From contig NZ_WHOS01000002.1 in assembly GCF_013340935.1 (NCBI RefSeq), forward strand, positions 186,001-250,000: DNA of 64,000 nt, given 5' to 3'. The position numbers and the translations under genes were made by a program. Under the pieces are notes generated by a model. The model ran no database searches. It was not told the DNA's origin and was given only the letters and a program-made list of their open reading frames with translations. Shown here in pieces: positions 55,050-63,758 of the stretch. How positions within the stretch are numbered: the stretch's first letter is position 1; the number at the start of each line of letters is the position of its first letter. The stretch comes from Azospirillum melinis. GTDB taxonomy: Bacteria > Pseudomonadota > Alphaproteobacteria > Azospirillales > Azospirillaceae.

Positions 55050-56066
55050 TCACTCTCCGGCTGCCCGCCGTATCGCGGACGTGAAGTCCGCCTCGGCGGA
55101 CAGGTTCCGCACCGTCGCGCCGACATTCCGCCCGCGGCAGACCATCACCTCCAGCGGTGAACCGGTCCAGCGCGTGCGCATCTCACCGGCCAGCCGCTCC
55201 GCCTGCCGGGCATCGCCGATGACGGCGAAGCCGGTCGGCCCCCAGCTGCTCTGGCCGACCCCGGCGATCCCCTGCGCCTCCAGCCAGGCCAGCGCCTCGG
55301 CCACCAGCGGGCTGGTGAAGCGGCCGCCCTGGGCGGGCGCGAAATGGTCGCCGACTGTGCGTTGAAGCTCGCCGATGGCCTGTCCGAACCGGTCGACGTC
55401 GCCCTCGGCCAGCGCCGGCAGGGCGACCATCAGCATCAGCCGGCACAGATGCGCCGCTGCGTCGGGCGGAAAGGGCGGCAACCGGCGGAATGCCTCGGCC
55501 TCCGGCGCACCGTGCAGGCCGTGGCCGCCACGATGGAGCAGGAGCAGGACGCGCCACTCCTCCGGAAACGGCGCCCGCGCGATGACCGGCGGCGCGGCGT
55601 CGAGCCCGCCCCGGCCACCGTCGAGCAGCACCCCGCCCTGCTCGAAAGCCGCCAGCCCGATGCCGGACCGGGCCCCCCGCTCCAGCGCGCGGGCCAGATC
55701 GCGGGCAGCCGTGCCGCGCCCTTCCAGGCAAACCAGCGCCGCGGCGACGGCGAGGTCCGTCTGGGTGCCGGAGCCCAGCCCGACATGGGACGGGATCGCC
55801 TCCTCCACCGTCACCGCGACGGCGTTGGGCAATCCAGCTTCGCGCCCAAGCCGTTCGACGCTGCGGCGGACACGCTCGGCCGATGGACCGCTGACGGTCA
55901 GCCGGTCGGCGGGCCGGACACGCAGGGCGATGGCCGGGCGGTCGATGGCGATGCCGAGACTGCCGAAGCGGCGCCCCAGCCCACCGTTCAGATCGACGAA
56001 GCCGGCATGCAGGCGCGCAGGCGCACGGACCCACACCTCCCCTATCCGATTGCGCTGGTGGCTCAT
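55050..56066 (-). CDS. mptG: Beta-ribofuranosylaminobenzene 5'-phosphate synthase (methanopterin biosynthesis)
   Basis: The 338-residue GHMP-kinase-fold protein has VRAPARLHAGFVDLNGGLGRRFGSLGIAID at the N-terminus, the glycine-rich IPSHVGLGSGTQTDLAVA, and GVGQSSWGPTGFAVI near the C-terminus. It joins p-hydroxybenzoate/PABA to PRPP in the first committed step to the H4MPT pterin arm. The start at 56066 has AAAGGG 7 bases upstream; 56072 and 56090 are alternatives. It is first in a minus-strand run mptG-mtdB-mch-citG-like-MBL-SoxYZ and divergent from fhcB. Confidence 0.92.
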   Translation of the reverse strand: MSHQRNRIGEVWVRAPARLHAGFVDLNGGLGRRFGSLGIAIDRPAIALRVRPADRLTVSGPSAERVRRSVERLGREAGLPNAVAVTVEEAIPSHVGLGSGTQTDLAVAAALVCLEGRGTAARDLARALERGARSGIGLAAFEQGGVLLDGGRGGLDAAPPVIARAPFPEEWRVLLLLHRGGHGLHGAPEAEAFRRLPPFPPDAAAHLCRLMLMVALPALAEGDVDRFGQAIGELQRTVGDHFAPAQGGRFTSPLVAEALAWLEAQGIAGVGQSSWGPTGFAVIGDARQAERLAGEMRTRWTGSPLEVMVCRGRNVGATVRNLSAEADFTSAIRRAAGE

Positions 56067-56106
56067 CTGCATTCCCTTTGCGCGGGTCACCGCACAATGT
56101 TAGCGT

Positions 56107-56126
56107 TACGAACAAAATTGTCCGTA
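56107..56126. promoter_or_regulatory. Near-perfect palindrome in the mptG/fhcB divergent region
   Basis: TACGAACAA (56107-56115) and TTGTCCGTA (56118-56126) match as reverse complements at 8 of 9 positions around a 2-base spacer. The site is about 40-60 bp upstream of mptG. It is a candidate operator for a regulator of the C1 genes. Confidence 0.45.
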
Positions 56127-56296
56127 GCGCGAACGAGTATCCACGCGCGGTAGCCCGAACGGGGCCAGACATATCCAGTGAGGAAACCGGGCATGAAGCG
56201 GATGCTTTGCCTGTCGGGGACCGACCATGCCCAAGAATCGGACTCTCAACGTTGGGGCCGATGCTTGGGCGGAACGTGGCGAAGATCGCCAGCGTC

Positions 56297-56316
56297 CTTG
56301 AATTCGGCTTGAATTC
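56297..56316. promoter_or_regulatory. Tandem CTTGAATTC repeat, 11-bp period, upstream of fhcB
   Basis: CTTGAATTC is found at 56297-56305 and 56308-56316, one helical turn apart, 44-63 bp before the fhcB start. The spacing is what two activator subunits on one face of the DNA would need. The rest of the 293-bp divergent region (56067-56359) shows no gene. Confidence 0.4.
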
Positions 56317-56359
56317 TTTAGTCTGACTTCATTCATCCCACTCAGGCGATTGGGGGGCC

Positions 56360-57625
56360 ATGACCTTCCACCCCGACATTCTCTGTCCGTTCTGCGGGCT
56401 CGGCTGCGGCGACATCAGGATCGACCGGGACCAGTCCGGCATCGCTCCACGACCAAGCGGCTGTCCGCAGGCCGACCGGCTGTTCCGACGCTCCATGGCG
56501 GTGCCGACGGATGCCCGTCTGGACGGAGCCGCCATTCCCATGGACGACGCCATTGCCGAGGCGGTCCGGCTACTGGGGTCCAGCCGCGCACCGCTGATCG
56601 CCGGACTGACGGCCGATGTGGAGGGCGTGCTCGCCGCGCTCAGCCTCGCCGAACGCATCGGCGCGACCGTGGATCATGAGCGGTCGGATGCCCTGTTCCG
56701 CAATATGGCGGTCCTGCGCCGCTTCGGCTGGTCGGTGACCACGCTGGCGGAGCTGCGCAACCGCTGCGACCTCGTCCTGGTCGTGGGTCCGGACCCGGCC
56801 GCGGCCTTTCCACGCCTGTGGGAGCGCTGGGTGGTCCCGGAACCGGCCTTCGCTGGCGGCAATGGCCGGAGCGTCGTCTTCCTGGGCGGGGAACCGTTGC
56901 CGGAAACCGTGCGGTGCCTTGGCGCCAGGGTCGAAACAAGTGGCCTGGATACCGGCGCTGAGACCGATCTGGCGACGCTGGTCGGCCGGCTGAGGACGGC
57001 ATTGGCCGGACGTTTGGCGGCGGGCGATCCGATGGCGGCCTTGGCCACCCGGTTGCGTTCCGCCCGCTATGCGGTGGTGGTGTGGGCGGCGGGACTGTTC
57101 GAGGGGCCGCAGCCGGACCTGATCGTCGAGGGGCTGGTGCGGCTGATCCGTACGGTGGACGGCACCACCCGCTGCGCCGGCCTTCCCTTGTCCGGGGCCG
57201 ACAATCTGATCGGCGCCAATCAGGCCTGCGGCTGGCGCACCGGCTTTCCCTTGCGCACCGGTTTCGATGGCGGCGGACCGCTGCACGATCCGGAACGCTT
57301 CGACTGGCACTCGCGCCTGCGCGATGCCGACGTGACGCTGTGGATTTCCGCCTTCCGTCCGGAGACACCACCCCTCACCACCGGCGGCAGCGTCATCATG
57401 CTGGCGCCGCCGGAGACGATTGTTGCGCCGGAGCCGGTGCTGTTCATTCCGGTGGGTACTCCGGGCATCGACCATCCGGGCGACGTGTTCCGCACCGACG
57501 GCGTTGTCGCTCTTCATGCCGGCGCCCTGATCGACAGAGGTCTGCCGAGCGTCGCCGATGTGATCGGCCGGATGCTGGCGGCAATCGGCCAAAACGCCGA
57601 AACCAGGGAGGCCGCCGGATGCTGA
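56360..57625 (+). CDS. fhcB: Formyltransferase/hydrolase complex subunit B (FhcB, FwdB-like)
   Basis: The 421-residue protein resembles the formylmethanofuran dehydrogenase B chain, with LCPFCGLGCGDI at the N-terminus and CAGLPLSGADNLIGANQACGWRTGFPLRTGF later. In the bacterial Fhc complex this subunit is structural and lacks the molybdopterin chemistry of archaeal FwdB, as the complex hydrolyses rather than oxidises formyl-methanofuran. Its end overlaps the fhcA start. It is the first gene of the fhcBADC operon. Confidence 0.92.
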   Translation: MTFHPDILCPFCGLGCGDIRIDRDQSGIAPRPSGCPQADRLFRRSMAVPTDARLDGAAIPMDDAIAEAVRLLGSSRAPLIAGLTADVEGVLAALSLAERIGATVDHERSDALFRNMAVLRRFGWSVTTLAELRNRCDLVLVVGPDPAAAFPRLWERWVVPEPAFAGGNGRSVVFLGGEPLPETVRCLGARVETSGLDTGAETDLATLVGRLRTALAGRLAAGDPMAALATRLRSARYAVVVWAAGLFEGPQPDLIVEGLVRLIRTVDGTTRCAGLPLSGADNLIGANQACGWRTGFPLRTGFDGGGPLHDPERFDWHSRLRDADVTLWISAFRPETPPLTTGGSVIMLAPPETIVAPEPVLFIPVGTPGIDHPGDVFRTDGVVALHAGALIDRGLPSVADVIGRMLAAIGQNAETREAAGC

Positions 57626-59295
57626 CGAAGCTTGCCGGCGGGCGGCTGTTCGATCCTGCCAACGGGCGGCATGGCGAGGTCGCCGACCTCTGGCTGCGCG
57701 ACGACCGCATCGCCGCCGATCCGGGGCCGGGTGCCACGCCGGACGCGGTGCATGACGTGACCGGCAAGGTGGTGATGGCAGGCGCCATCGACATCCACAG
57801 CCATATTGCCGGCGGCAAGGTGAACCTCGCCCGCCTGCTGATGGGGGAGGAGCATGAACGACACCGCTTCGCCGGCCATGCCTGCGGCTGCGACAGGATC
57901 GGGGGCGGCAGCGGCATCGCCACGCCCTCCACCCACACCACCGGCGCCCGCTATATCGAGATGGGATTCACCGCCGCCTTCGAGCCGGCGATGCTGGGCT
58001 CCAACGCCCGGCATGCGCATCTCGAGATGAGCGACATCCCTTATATCGACACCGGCGGCTATCTGGTGCTGGGGAACGAAGATTTCCTGCTGGACCTGAT
58101 CGCCACCAACGCCGGGCAGGCGGCGGTCAACGATTATGTCGCCTGGATGCTGATGGCGACCCAGAGCCTTGCCGTCAAGGTGGTCAACCCCGGCGGCATC
58201 AACGCCTTCAAGTTCAATGCCCGCTCGCTCGACCTGGACGAGGCCGGGCCGCATTACGGCGTCACGCCGCGCAGTGTCCTGACGGTGCTCGCCCGTGCGG
58301 TCTACGAGTTGGGGCTGCCTCACCCGCTGCATGTCCATGGCTGCAATCTGGGGGTTCCCGGCAACGTCACGACGACGCTCGACACCATCCAGGCGGCATC
58401 GGGACTGCCGATGCACATGACGCACATCCAGTTCCACAGCTACGACACGGCGGGAGACCGCAAATTCTCTTCCGGTGCCGCGGCGCTGGCGGAGGCGGTG
58501 AACCGGACGCCGACCCTGTCGGTGGACATCGGGCAGGTGATGTTCGGGCAGACGGTGACGGCATCGGCCGACACCATGGCGCAGCGTCACACCGCCCCCC
58601 TCGCCCACCCCCGCAAATGGCTGGCGATGGACATCGAATGCGATGCGGGATGCGGCGTGGTCCCTTTCCGCTACCGCGACAAGTCCTATGTCAACGCGCT
58701 GCAATGGGCGATCGGGCTGGAGCTTTTCCTGCTGCTCGACGATCCCTGGCGGGTGTTCCTGACCACCGACCACCCCAACGGCGCGCCCTTCACCTTCTAT
58801 CCGGAGCTGATCCGGCTGCTGATGGACCGCGATTACCGGCTGGCGAAGCTGGCCGAAATCCATCCCGACGCGCCGGCCCACACCACGCTGGGCTCCATCG
58901 CACGCGAATACACGCTGGCCGAGATCGCCATCATGACCCGCGCGGCACCGGCCCGCATCCTGGGGCTTGCCGACCGCGGCCATCTGGCGCCCGGTGCTTC
59001 GGCCGACGTCACCGTCTACAGCGATTTTACGGACCGCCGCGCGATGTTCGAACGGCCCGATCTGGTCTTCAAGAGCGGACGGCTGGTGGTGCGCGACGGC
59101 GTGCTGGTGGCGATGGCGCAGGGCTGCACCCATGTCGTCCGTCCCGGCTTCGACGATTTGATCGAGCGCCGCATCGCCCGCCATTTCGACGAGCGCATCG
59201 GCCTGCCGATCAAGCATTTCCGCATCCAGGACGCGGAGATCCGCCATGGCGCCGGTCCGCAGCTCCATCCCTGCCGGCGGCGGGAGGTGCCGTGA
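57619..59295 (+). CDS. fhcA: Formyltransferase/hydrolase complex subunit A (FhcA), formylmethanofuran hydrolase
   Basis: The 558-residue amidohydrolase-superfamily protein has the metal motif DIHSHIAGGKVNLARLLMGEEH, the carboxylated-lysine region NAFKFNARSLDLDEAG, histidines in HPLHVHGCNLGVPGN and HMTHIQFHSYDT, and LTTDHPNGAPFTFYP. It releases formate from formyl-methanofuran. It overlaps fhcB by 7 bp and fhcD by one base. Confidence 0.94.
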   Translation: MLTKLAGGRLFDPANGRHGEVADLWLRDDRIAADPGPGATPDAVHDVTGKVVMAGAIDIHSHIAGGKVNLARLLMGEEHERHRFAGHACGCDRIGGGSGIATPSTHTTGARYIEMGFTAAFEPAMLGSNARHAHLEMSDIPYIDTGGYLVLGNEDFLLDLIATNAGQAAVNDYVAWMLMATQSLAVKVVNPGGINAFKFNARSLDLDEAGPHYGVTPRSVLTVLARAVYELGLPHPLHVHGCNLGVPGNVTTTLDTIQAASGLPMHMTHIQFHSYDTAGDRKFSSGAAALAEAVNRTPTLSVDIGQVMFGQTVTASADTMAQRHTAPLAHPRKWLAMDIECDAGCGVVPFRYRDKSYVNALQWAIGLELFLLLDDPWRVFLTTDHPNGAPFTFYPELIRLLMDRDYRLAKLAEIHPDAPAHTTLGSIAREYTLAEIAIMTRAAPARILGLADRGHLAPGASADVTVYSDFTDRRAMFERPDLVFKSGRLVVRDGVLVAMAQGCTHVVRPGFDDLIERRIARHFDERIGLPIKHFRIQDAEIRHGAGPQLHPCRRREVP

Positions 59296-60230
59296 TGGCG
59301 GAAATGCAGATCAACGGCGTGCGCATCGAGGACACGTTCGCCGAGGCGTTTCCGATGACCTATACGCGGCTGGTTATCACCGCCGACACGCCCGCCTGGG
59401 TGGAGGCGGCGACCTCCAGCCTGACCGGCTTCGCCACCTCGGTCATCGGCTGCGGTTGCGAGGCGGCGGTGGAGCGGCGGCTGACGCCGGAGGAAACGCC
59501 GGACAGCCGGCCGGGTGCCGCGGTGATGATCTTCGGCATGTCCACCGGCGACCTCGCCAAGCTGGTGGTCAACCGGGTCGGGCAGTGCATCATGACTTCG
59601 CCGGGGTCGGCCTGCTATGCCGGGCTTCTCCAGGGGACCAAGCGCATCCCGCTCGGCGGGGGCTTGCGCTATTTCGGCGACGGGCACCAGATTTCCAAGA
59701 AATTCGGCGACCGCCGCTTCTGGCGCCTGCCGGTGATGGATGGTGAGTTCGTCTGCGAGGACAGCGTCGCCGTGGCCAAGGGCATCGGCGGCGGCAATTT
59801 CCTGATCCTGGCCGCCAGCCACCGCCAGTGCCTCGCCGCGGCGGAGGCGGCGGTCGCGGCGATCCGGCCCTTGCCCGGAGTCATCCTGCCCTTCCCCGGC
59901 GGGGTGGTGCGGTCGGGGTCCAAGGTGGGGTCCAAATACAAGGCGCTGATCGCCTCCACCAACACGCGATTCTGCCCGACCTTGCGGGCGGTCGAACCGG
60001 AAACGCTGCTGGCCCCGAACGTCGAAGCGGTGCTGGAACTGGTGCTGGACGGCATCGACGAAGCGGCGATCCGCGCCGGGATGCGGGCCGGCATCGCCGC
60101 CGCCGCAGCCGGTGGGACGGCGGCCGGCGTGCTGGCGATCACCGCCGGGAATTACGGCGGCAAGTTGGGGCCGCACCATTTCCACCTCCATGAGGTGATG
60201 GGCGAGGTGATGGGCAAGGTGATGGAATGA
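59295..60230 (+). CDS. fhcD: Formyltransferase/hydrolase complex subunit D (FhcD), formylmethanofuran:H4MPT formyltransferase
   Basis: The 311-residue Ftr-family protein has INGVRIEDTFAEAFPMTYTRLVITA at the N-terminus, GCGCEAAVERRL, GQCIMTSPGSACYAG and the C-terminal ITAGNYGGKLGPHHFHLHEVM. It moves the formyl group from formyl-H4MPT to methanofuran. The start is fixed by the TGATG junction with fhcA. It overlaps fhcC by 4 bp. Confidence 0.94.
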   Translation: MAEMQINGVRIEDTFAEAFPMTYTRLVITADTPAWVEAATSSLTGFATSVIGCGCEAAVERRLTPEETPDSRPGAAVMIFGMSTGDLAKLVVNRVGQCIMTSPGSACYAGLLQGTKRIPLGGGLRYFGDGHQISKKFGDRRFWRLPVMDGEFVCEDSVAVAKGIGGGNFLILAASHRQCLAAAEAAVAAIRPLPGVILPFPGGVVRSGSKVGSKYKALIASTNTRFCPTLRAVEPETLLAPNVEAVLELVLDGIDEAAIRAGMRAGIAAAAAGGTAAGVLAITAGNYGGKLGPHHFHLHEVMGEVMGKVME

Positions 60231-60982
60231 GCGGCATGACCCTGACCTTCCGCGGCGATGCCGGAACGGCGGTGGACATGTCCGCCCTGCTGCCCGAACG
60301 GCTGGCCGGCCTGACGGCCGACGAGGTCGCCGGACTGCCGCTGCCCTGTGGCGGTGGGGTGGCGACCGTCGGCGGGATGTTCGAGGTGTCGGCGGGCGAT
60401 GCGGCCGAGGGGCTGCTGATCCGGCCGGGACAGGCCGTCCTGCACCGGGTCGGCGCCGGCATGGCGTCCGGACGCATTCTGGTGGAGGGCGACGCCGCAA
60501 GCCACGCCGGTGCCGGGATGAGCGGCGGACTGCTGCGCATCGCCGGCAATGCCGGGGATGCCCTGGGCGGCGCCCTGCCCGGCCTGCCGCTGGGGATGCG
60601 CGGCGGTCTGATCAGCGTCGGCGGCAATGCCGGTGACCGGGCGGCCGAACGGATGCGCCGCGGCATCATCGTCATCGACGGGCCGGTCGGCGCCTATGCC
60701 GGCGGCTTCATGGTTGCCGGGACGCTGGCCGCCGGTGGCGGCTGCGGTCCGCATCCGGGATTCGGCATGCGGCGCGGCACGCTTCTGATGGGCAGGGCGC
60801 AGGACGAAGCACCCGGAGGCTTTGCCGACGGCGGCACGCGGGACTGGCTGTTCCTGCACCTGCTGCGGCGCGCCCTGGAGGGAACCGGAAGCTGGTTCGA
60901 GCGCGCGGGCACCACCCGCGCCCATCGGTTCATCGGCGACCTTGCGGAGGGAGGGCATGGTGAGATTCTGGCAATGGCCTGA
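60227..60982 (+). CDS. fhcC: Formyltransferase/hydrolase complex subunit C (FhcC, FwdC-like)
   Basis: The 251-residue protein is a glycine-rich right-handed beta-helix with repeated GG(x)hxVxGNAGD-type turns, for example GGLLRIAGNAGDALGGAL and GGLISVGGNAGDRAAERM, like glutamate synthase and FwdC C domains. It is a structural subunit of the Fhc complex. Its last 26 bases overlap the next gene. Confidence 0.93.
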   Translation: MSGMTLTFRGDAGTAVDMSALLPERLAGLTADEVAGLPLPCGGGVATVGGMFEVSAGDAAEGLLIRPGQAVLHRVGAGMASGRILVEGDAASHAGAGMSGGLLRIAGNAGDALGGALPGLPLGMRGGLISVGGNAGDRAAERMRRGIIVIDGPVGAYAGGFMVAGTLAAGGGCGPHPGFGMRRGTLLMGRAQDEAPGGFADGGTRDWLFLHLLRRALEGTGSWFERAGTTRAHRFIGDLAEGGHGEILAMA

Positions 60983-62225
60983 GCGACGAACCCGCTTATC
61001 GAAGCCACGGCGGCTGGTTGCCGCCGTCCTGCCATTCCTTGGCCTGCTGGCCCTTGTTGCGCCACCGGCGACCGCGCAGGGGAACGGTTCGCAGGACCCC
61101 GGCGCCACGGTGGTGCTGATCGGCTATCTGGCACGCCAGGAGGATCCGCGCACCCCGCTCAGCTTCCTGGAGCCGGTCGCGACCGACGAAGGGCTTCAGG
61201 GAGCCCGACTCGCGCTCGCCGACAACAACACGACCGGCGTCTTCCTGAAACAGAGCTACCGGCTGGTGGAGCAGGTCCTGCCGCAGGACGGCGACATCTC
61301 CGCCGGGGTAAAGGCACTGGCCGACGAGGGGGTGCGCTTCGTCGTCGCCGATCTGCCGGCCGATGCGCTGCTCGCCGCCGCCGACCGGCCGGAAGCCAAG
61401 TCCATGGTGCTCTTCAACGCGCGCGCCAGCGACGACGCGCTGCGCAACGAGCAATGCCGCGCCAACATCCTGCACACCGCCCCCAGCCGGCGCATGCTGG
61501 CCGATGCGCTGGCACAATATCTCGCCTGGAAGAAATGGCCGCGGTGGAGCCTGCTGGCCGGCCGCGATCCTGGCGATGCGCTCTATGCCGAGGCCGTCCG
61601 CCGCGCTGCCAAGCGCTTCGGCGGCCGGATCGTCGATGAGAAGTCCTGGACCTTCGACACCGGGAACCGGCGCACCGACACTGGCGTCACCACCATCCAG
61701 TCGGACATCCCGCTCGCCACCCAGGGGCCGGATTACGACGTGCTGGTCGTGGCCGACGAAGCGGGTGATTTCGGCGACTATCTCGACGGACGCACCTGGT
61801 ATCCGCGCCCGGTCGCCGGCACCCAGGGTTTGACCGCCACCGCTTGGTCGCGGGTGAACGAACAGTGGGGCGGCACCCAGTTGCAAAGCCGGTTCGAAAA
61901 GCTGGCCGGACGCTGGATGACCCCTCGCGACTATGCCGCGTGGCTGGCGGTGCGCAGCGTCGGGGAGGCGGCGGCCCGCACCGGCGCCACCGGCTTCGAC
62001 GGCCTGACCGGCTACCTGCACAGCCCCGATTTCGAGTTGGCGGGCTTCAAAGGGGAAGCGCTGTCCTTCCGTGCCTGGGACGGGCAGATGCGCCAGCCCA
62101 TCCTGATCGCCGGACCGCGGATGCTGGTCTCGGTGTCGCCGCAGGAAGGATTCCTGCACCCGGTCACACCTCTCGACACGCTCGGCGACGATGCGCCGGA
62201 AAGCAAATGCCGTCTCAACCGATAG
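60957..62225 (+). CDS. PQQ-dehydrogenase-associated ABC transporter substrate-binding protein
   Basis: The 422-residue protein has a basic N-terminus and signal helix (about 18-41, ending APPATAQG). A type I periplasmic binding fold follows, with VVLIGYLARQEDPRTPLSFLEP, LLAGRDPGDALYAEAVRRAAKRFGG and GMLVSVSPQEGFLHP-like end motifs. It matches the branched-chain-type binding proteins encoded with PQQ-dependent catabolic systems. The ABC permease and ATPase genes usual in that system are not seen downstream here. The start has GGAGGGAGG; it overlaps fhcC by 26 bp. Confidence 0.85.
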   Translation: MVRFWQWPERRTRLSKPRRLVAAVLPFLGLLALVAPPATAQGNGSQDPGATVVLIGYLARQEDPRTPLSFLEPVATDEGLQGARLALADNNTTGVFLKQSYRLVEQVLPQDGDISAGVKALADEGVRFVVADLPADALLAAADRPEAKSMVLFNARASDDALRNEQCRANILHTAPSRRMLADALAQYLAWKKWPRWSLLAGRDPGDALYAEAVRRAAKRFGGRIVDEKSWTFDTGNRRTDTGVTTIQSDIPLATQGPDYDVLVVADEAGDFGDYLDGRTWYPRPVAGTQGLTATAWSRVNEQWGGTQLQSRFEKLAGRWMTPRDYAAWLAVRSVGEAAARTGATGFDGLTGYLHSPDFELAGFKGEALSFRAWDGQMRQPILIAGPRMLVSVSPQEGFLHPVTPLDTLGDDAPESKCRLNR

Positions 62226-62252
62226 GGCGGACCCAACAAGGCGGACCACACC

Positions 62253-63227
62253 ATGCGATTCCTGCTGTCCTGCACCCTGCTGCTTCTCGCCGGCCCGGTC
62301 CTGATGGCCGAGCCCCTCCTAGCCGAAACCATTTTCGTGTCCAACGAGAAGGACAACCAGATCGCCGTGGTCGACGGCGACAGCCTCCAGATCAAAAACA
62401 AGATCAAGGTCGGCCGGCGTCCGCGCGGCATCACGCTGAGCGCCGACGGGACGCAGCTTTACGTGTGCGTCGGCGACGACAACCGCATCGACGTGGTGGA
62501 CATCGCCAGCGGCAAGATCGTCCACACATTGCCGTCCGGCCCCGATCCGGAACTGTTCGTGCTGTCGCCCGACGGGACGAAGCTTTACGTCGCCAACGAG
62601 AACGACAACATGGTGACGGTGATCGACGTCGCCGAACGCAAGGCCATCGGCAACATCCAGGTCGGTGTCGAGCCGGAAGGGATGGGGATCAGCCCCGACG
62701 GCAAGATTCTGGTCAACACCTCCGAAACCACCAACATGGCGCACTTCATCGACACGGAGAAGCACGCTGTCGTCGGCAATGTTCTGGTCGACAGCCGGCC
62801 GCGCGTCGCCCGTTTCACCGACGACGGCAAGCAGGTCTGGGTGTCGAGCGAGATCGGCGGCACGGTCAGCGTGATCGACGCGGCGGCCCACAAGGTGATC
62901 AAGAAGATCCGGTTCGAGGTCACCGGCGTCCGGCGCGAGGCCATCCAGGCCGTGGGCATCCAGATGACGAAGGACGGCAAGCGCGCCTTCGTGGCGCTGG
63001 GTCCGGCAAACCGTATCGCCGAGATCGACACCGGCAGCTTTGAAGTGAAGCGCTATTTTCTGGTCGGGCAGCGCGTCTGGAACCTCGCCTTCTCCCCCGA
63101 CGAGAAACGGCTCTACACCACCAACGGCATCAGCAACGATCTGTCGGTGATCGACTTGGAGCGCAACAAGGTGATCAAGAGCATTCCGGTCGGCGGCGCG
63201 CCCTGGGGCATCGTCGTAAAGCCGTGA
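62253..63227 (+). CDS. PQQ-dependent catabolism-associated beta-propeller protein
   Basis: The 324-residue exported protein (signal about 1-24, ending PLLAE) has YVTN-type propeller repeats such as IFVSNEKDNQIAVVDGDSL, YVCVGDDNRIDVVDIAS, YVANENDNMVTVIDVAE and YTTNGISNDLSVIDLER. It matches the family that co-occurs with PQQ-dependent dehydrogenases. It probably acts in the periplasm; a redox or binding role is not established. It lies 27 bp after the binding-protein gene. Confidence 0.88.
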   Translation: MRFLLSCTLLLLAGPVLMAEPLLAETIFVSNEKDNQIAVVDGDSLQIKNKIKVGRRPRGITLSADGTQLYVCVGDDNRIDVVDIASGKIVHTLPSGPDPELFVLSPDGTKLYVANENDNMVTVIDVAERKAIGNIQVGVEPEGMGISPDGKILVNTSETTNMAHFIDTEKHAVVGNVLVDSRPRVARFTDDGKQVWVSSEIGGTVSVIDAAAHKVIKKIRFEVTGVRREAIQAVGIQMTKDGKRAFVALGPANRIAEIDTGSFEVKRYFLVGQRVWNLAFSPDEKRLYTTNGISNDLSVIDLERNKVIKSIPVGGAPWGIVVKP

Positions 63228-63374
63228 GCGGACGGAACCCCTTGCCGGCCCGTCCGGTTGATGGGGATGGCCGGGTGCGTCGGCAAACTGCCGACAATGG
63301 CCCGACGCGGCGTGCGGCAGGACCGGACGGTCCTGAACCGCCTCGCCAGGATTGTCCATCCCCGGAGACCCACG

Positions 63375-63758
63375 ATGAAACGCTTCACCACCCTGCCCTT
63401 GACAGGCCTTGCATTGGCCGCCGGCCTTGCGATTACCGCACTGCCGGCTTCGGCGCAATCCAGTGGCAACCCCACCGGCAATCCGACCAACGGCTCCACC
63501 AGTACCAGCACGCAGAACGCCCCGGCCGGTACCACCGGACAATTGCCGCCCGACTCCCTGCCCGGCAAGCGCCAGGGCGCCATCGGCGGCGCTCCGGTTC
63601 CGCAGGGCAGCTCCGGCAGTTCCACCGACAGCACCAACGCCCCGACCGGACAGCTTCCGGGCGGCTCCCTCCAACAGGAAAGGCAGGGCGTGATCGGCGG
63701 TTCTCCCGTCACCCAGGGCGGCTCGGGCCAATCGACCGGCAAGCAGGACAGCCAGTAA
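63375..63758 (+). CDS. Secreted low-complexity protein with two internal repeats
   Basis: The 127-residue protein has a strong signal peptide (about 1-28, ALPASAQ). The mature chain is rich in Gly, Ser, Thr, Pro and Gln with no cysteines. Two imperfect copies of a unit starting TGQLP and passing RQGxIGGxPVxQG lie at 54-82 and 91-119, a 37-residue period. Probably disordered and periplasmic or secreted. The start at 63375 has GGAG. I do not recognise a family. It lies 147 bp after the propeller gene and may be independent of it. Confidence 0.65.
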   Translation: MKRFTTLPLTGLALAAGLAITALPASAQSSGNPTGNPTNGSTSTSTQNAPAGTTGQLPPDSLPGKRQGAIGGAPVPQGSSGSSTDSTNAPTGQLPGGSLQQERQGVIGGSPVTQGGSGQSTGKQDSQ

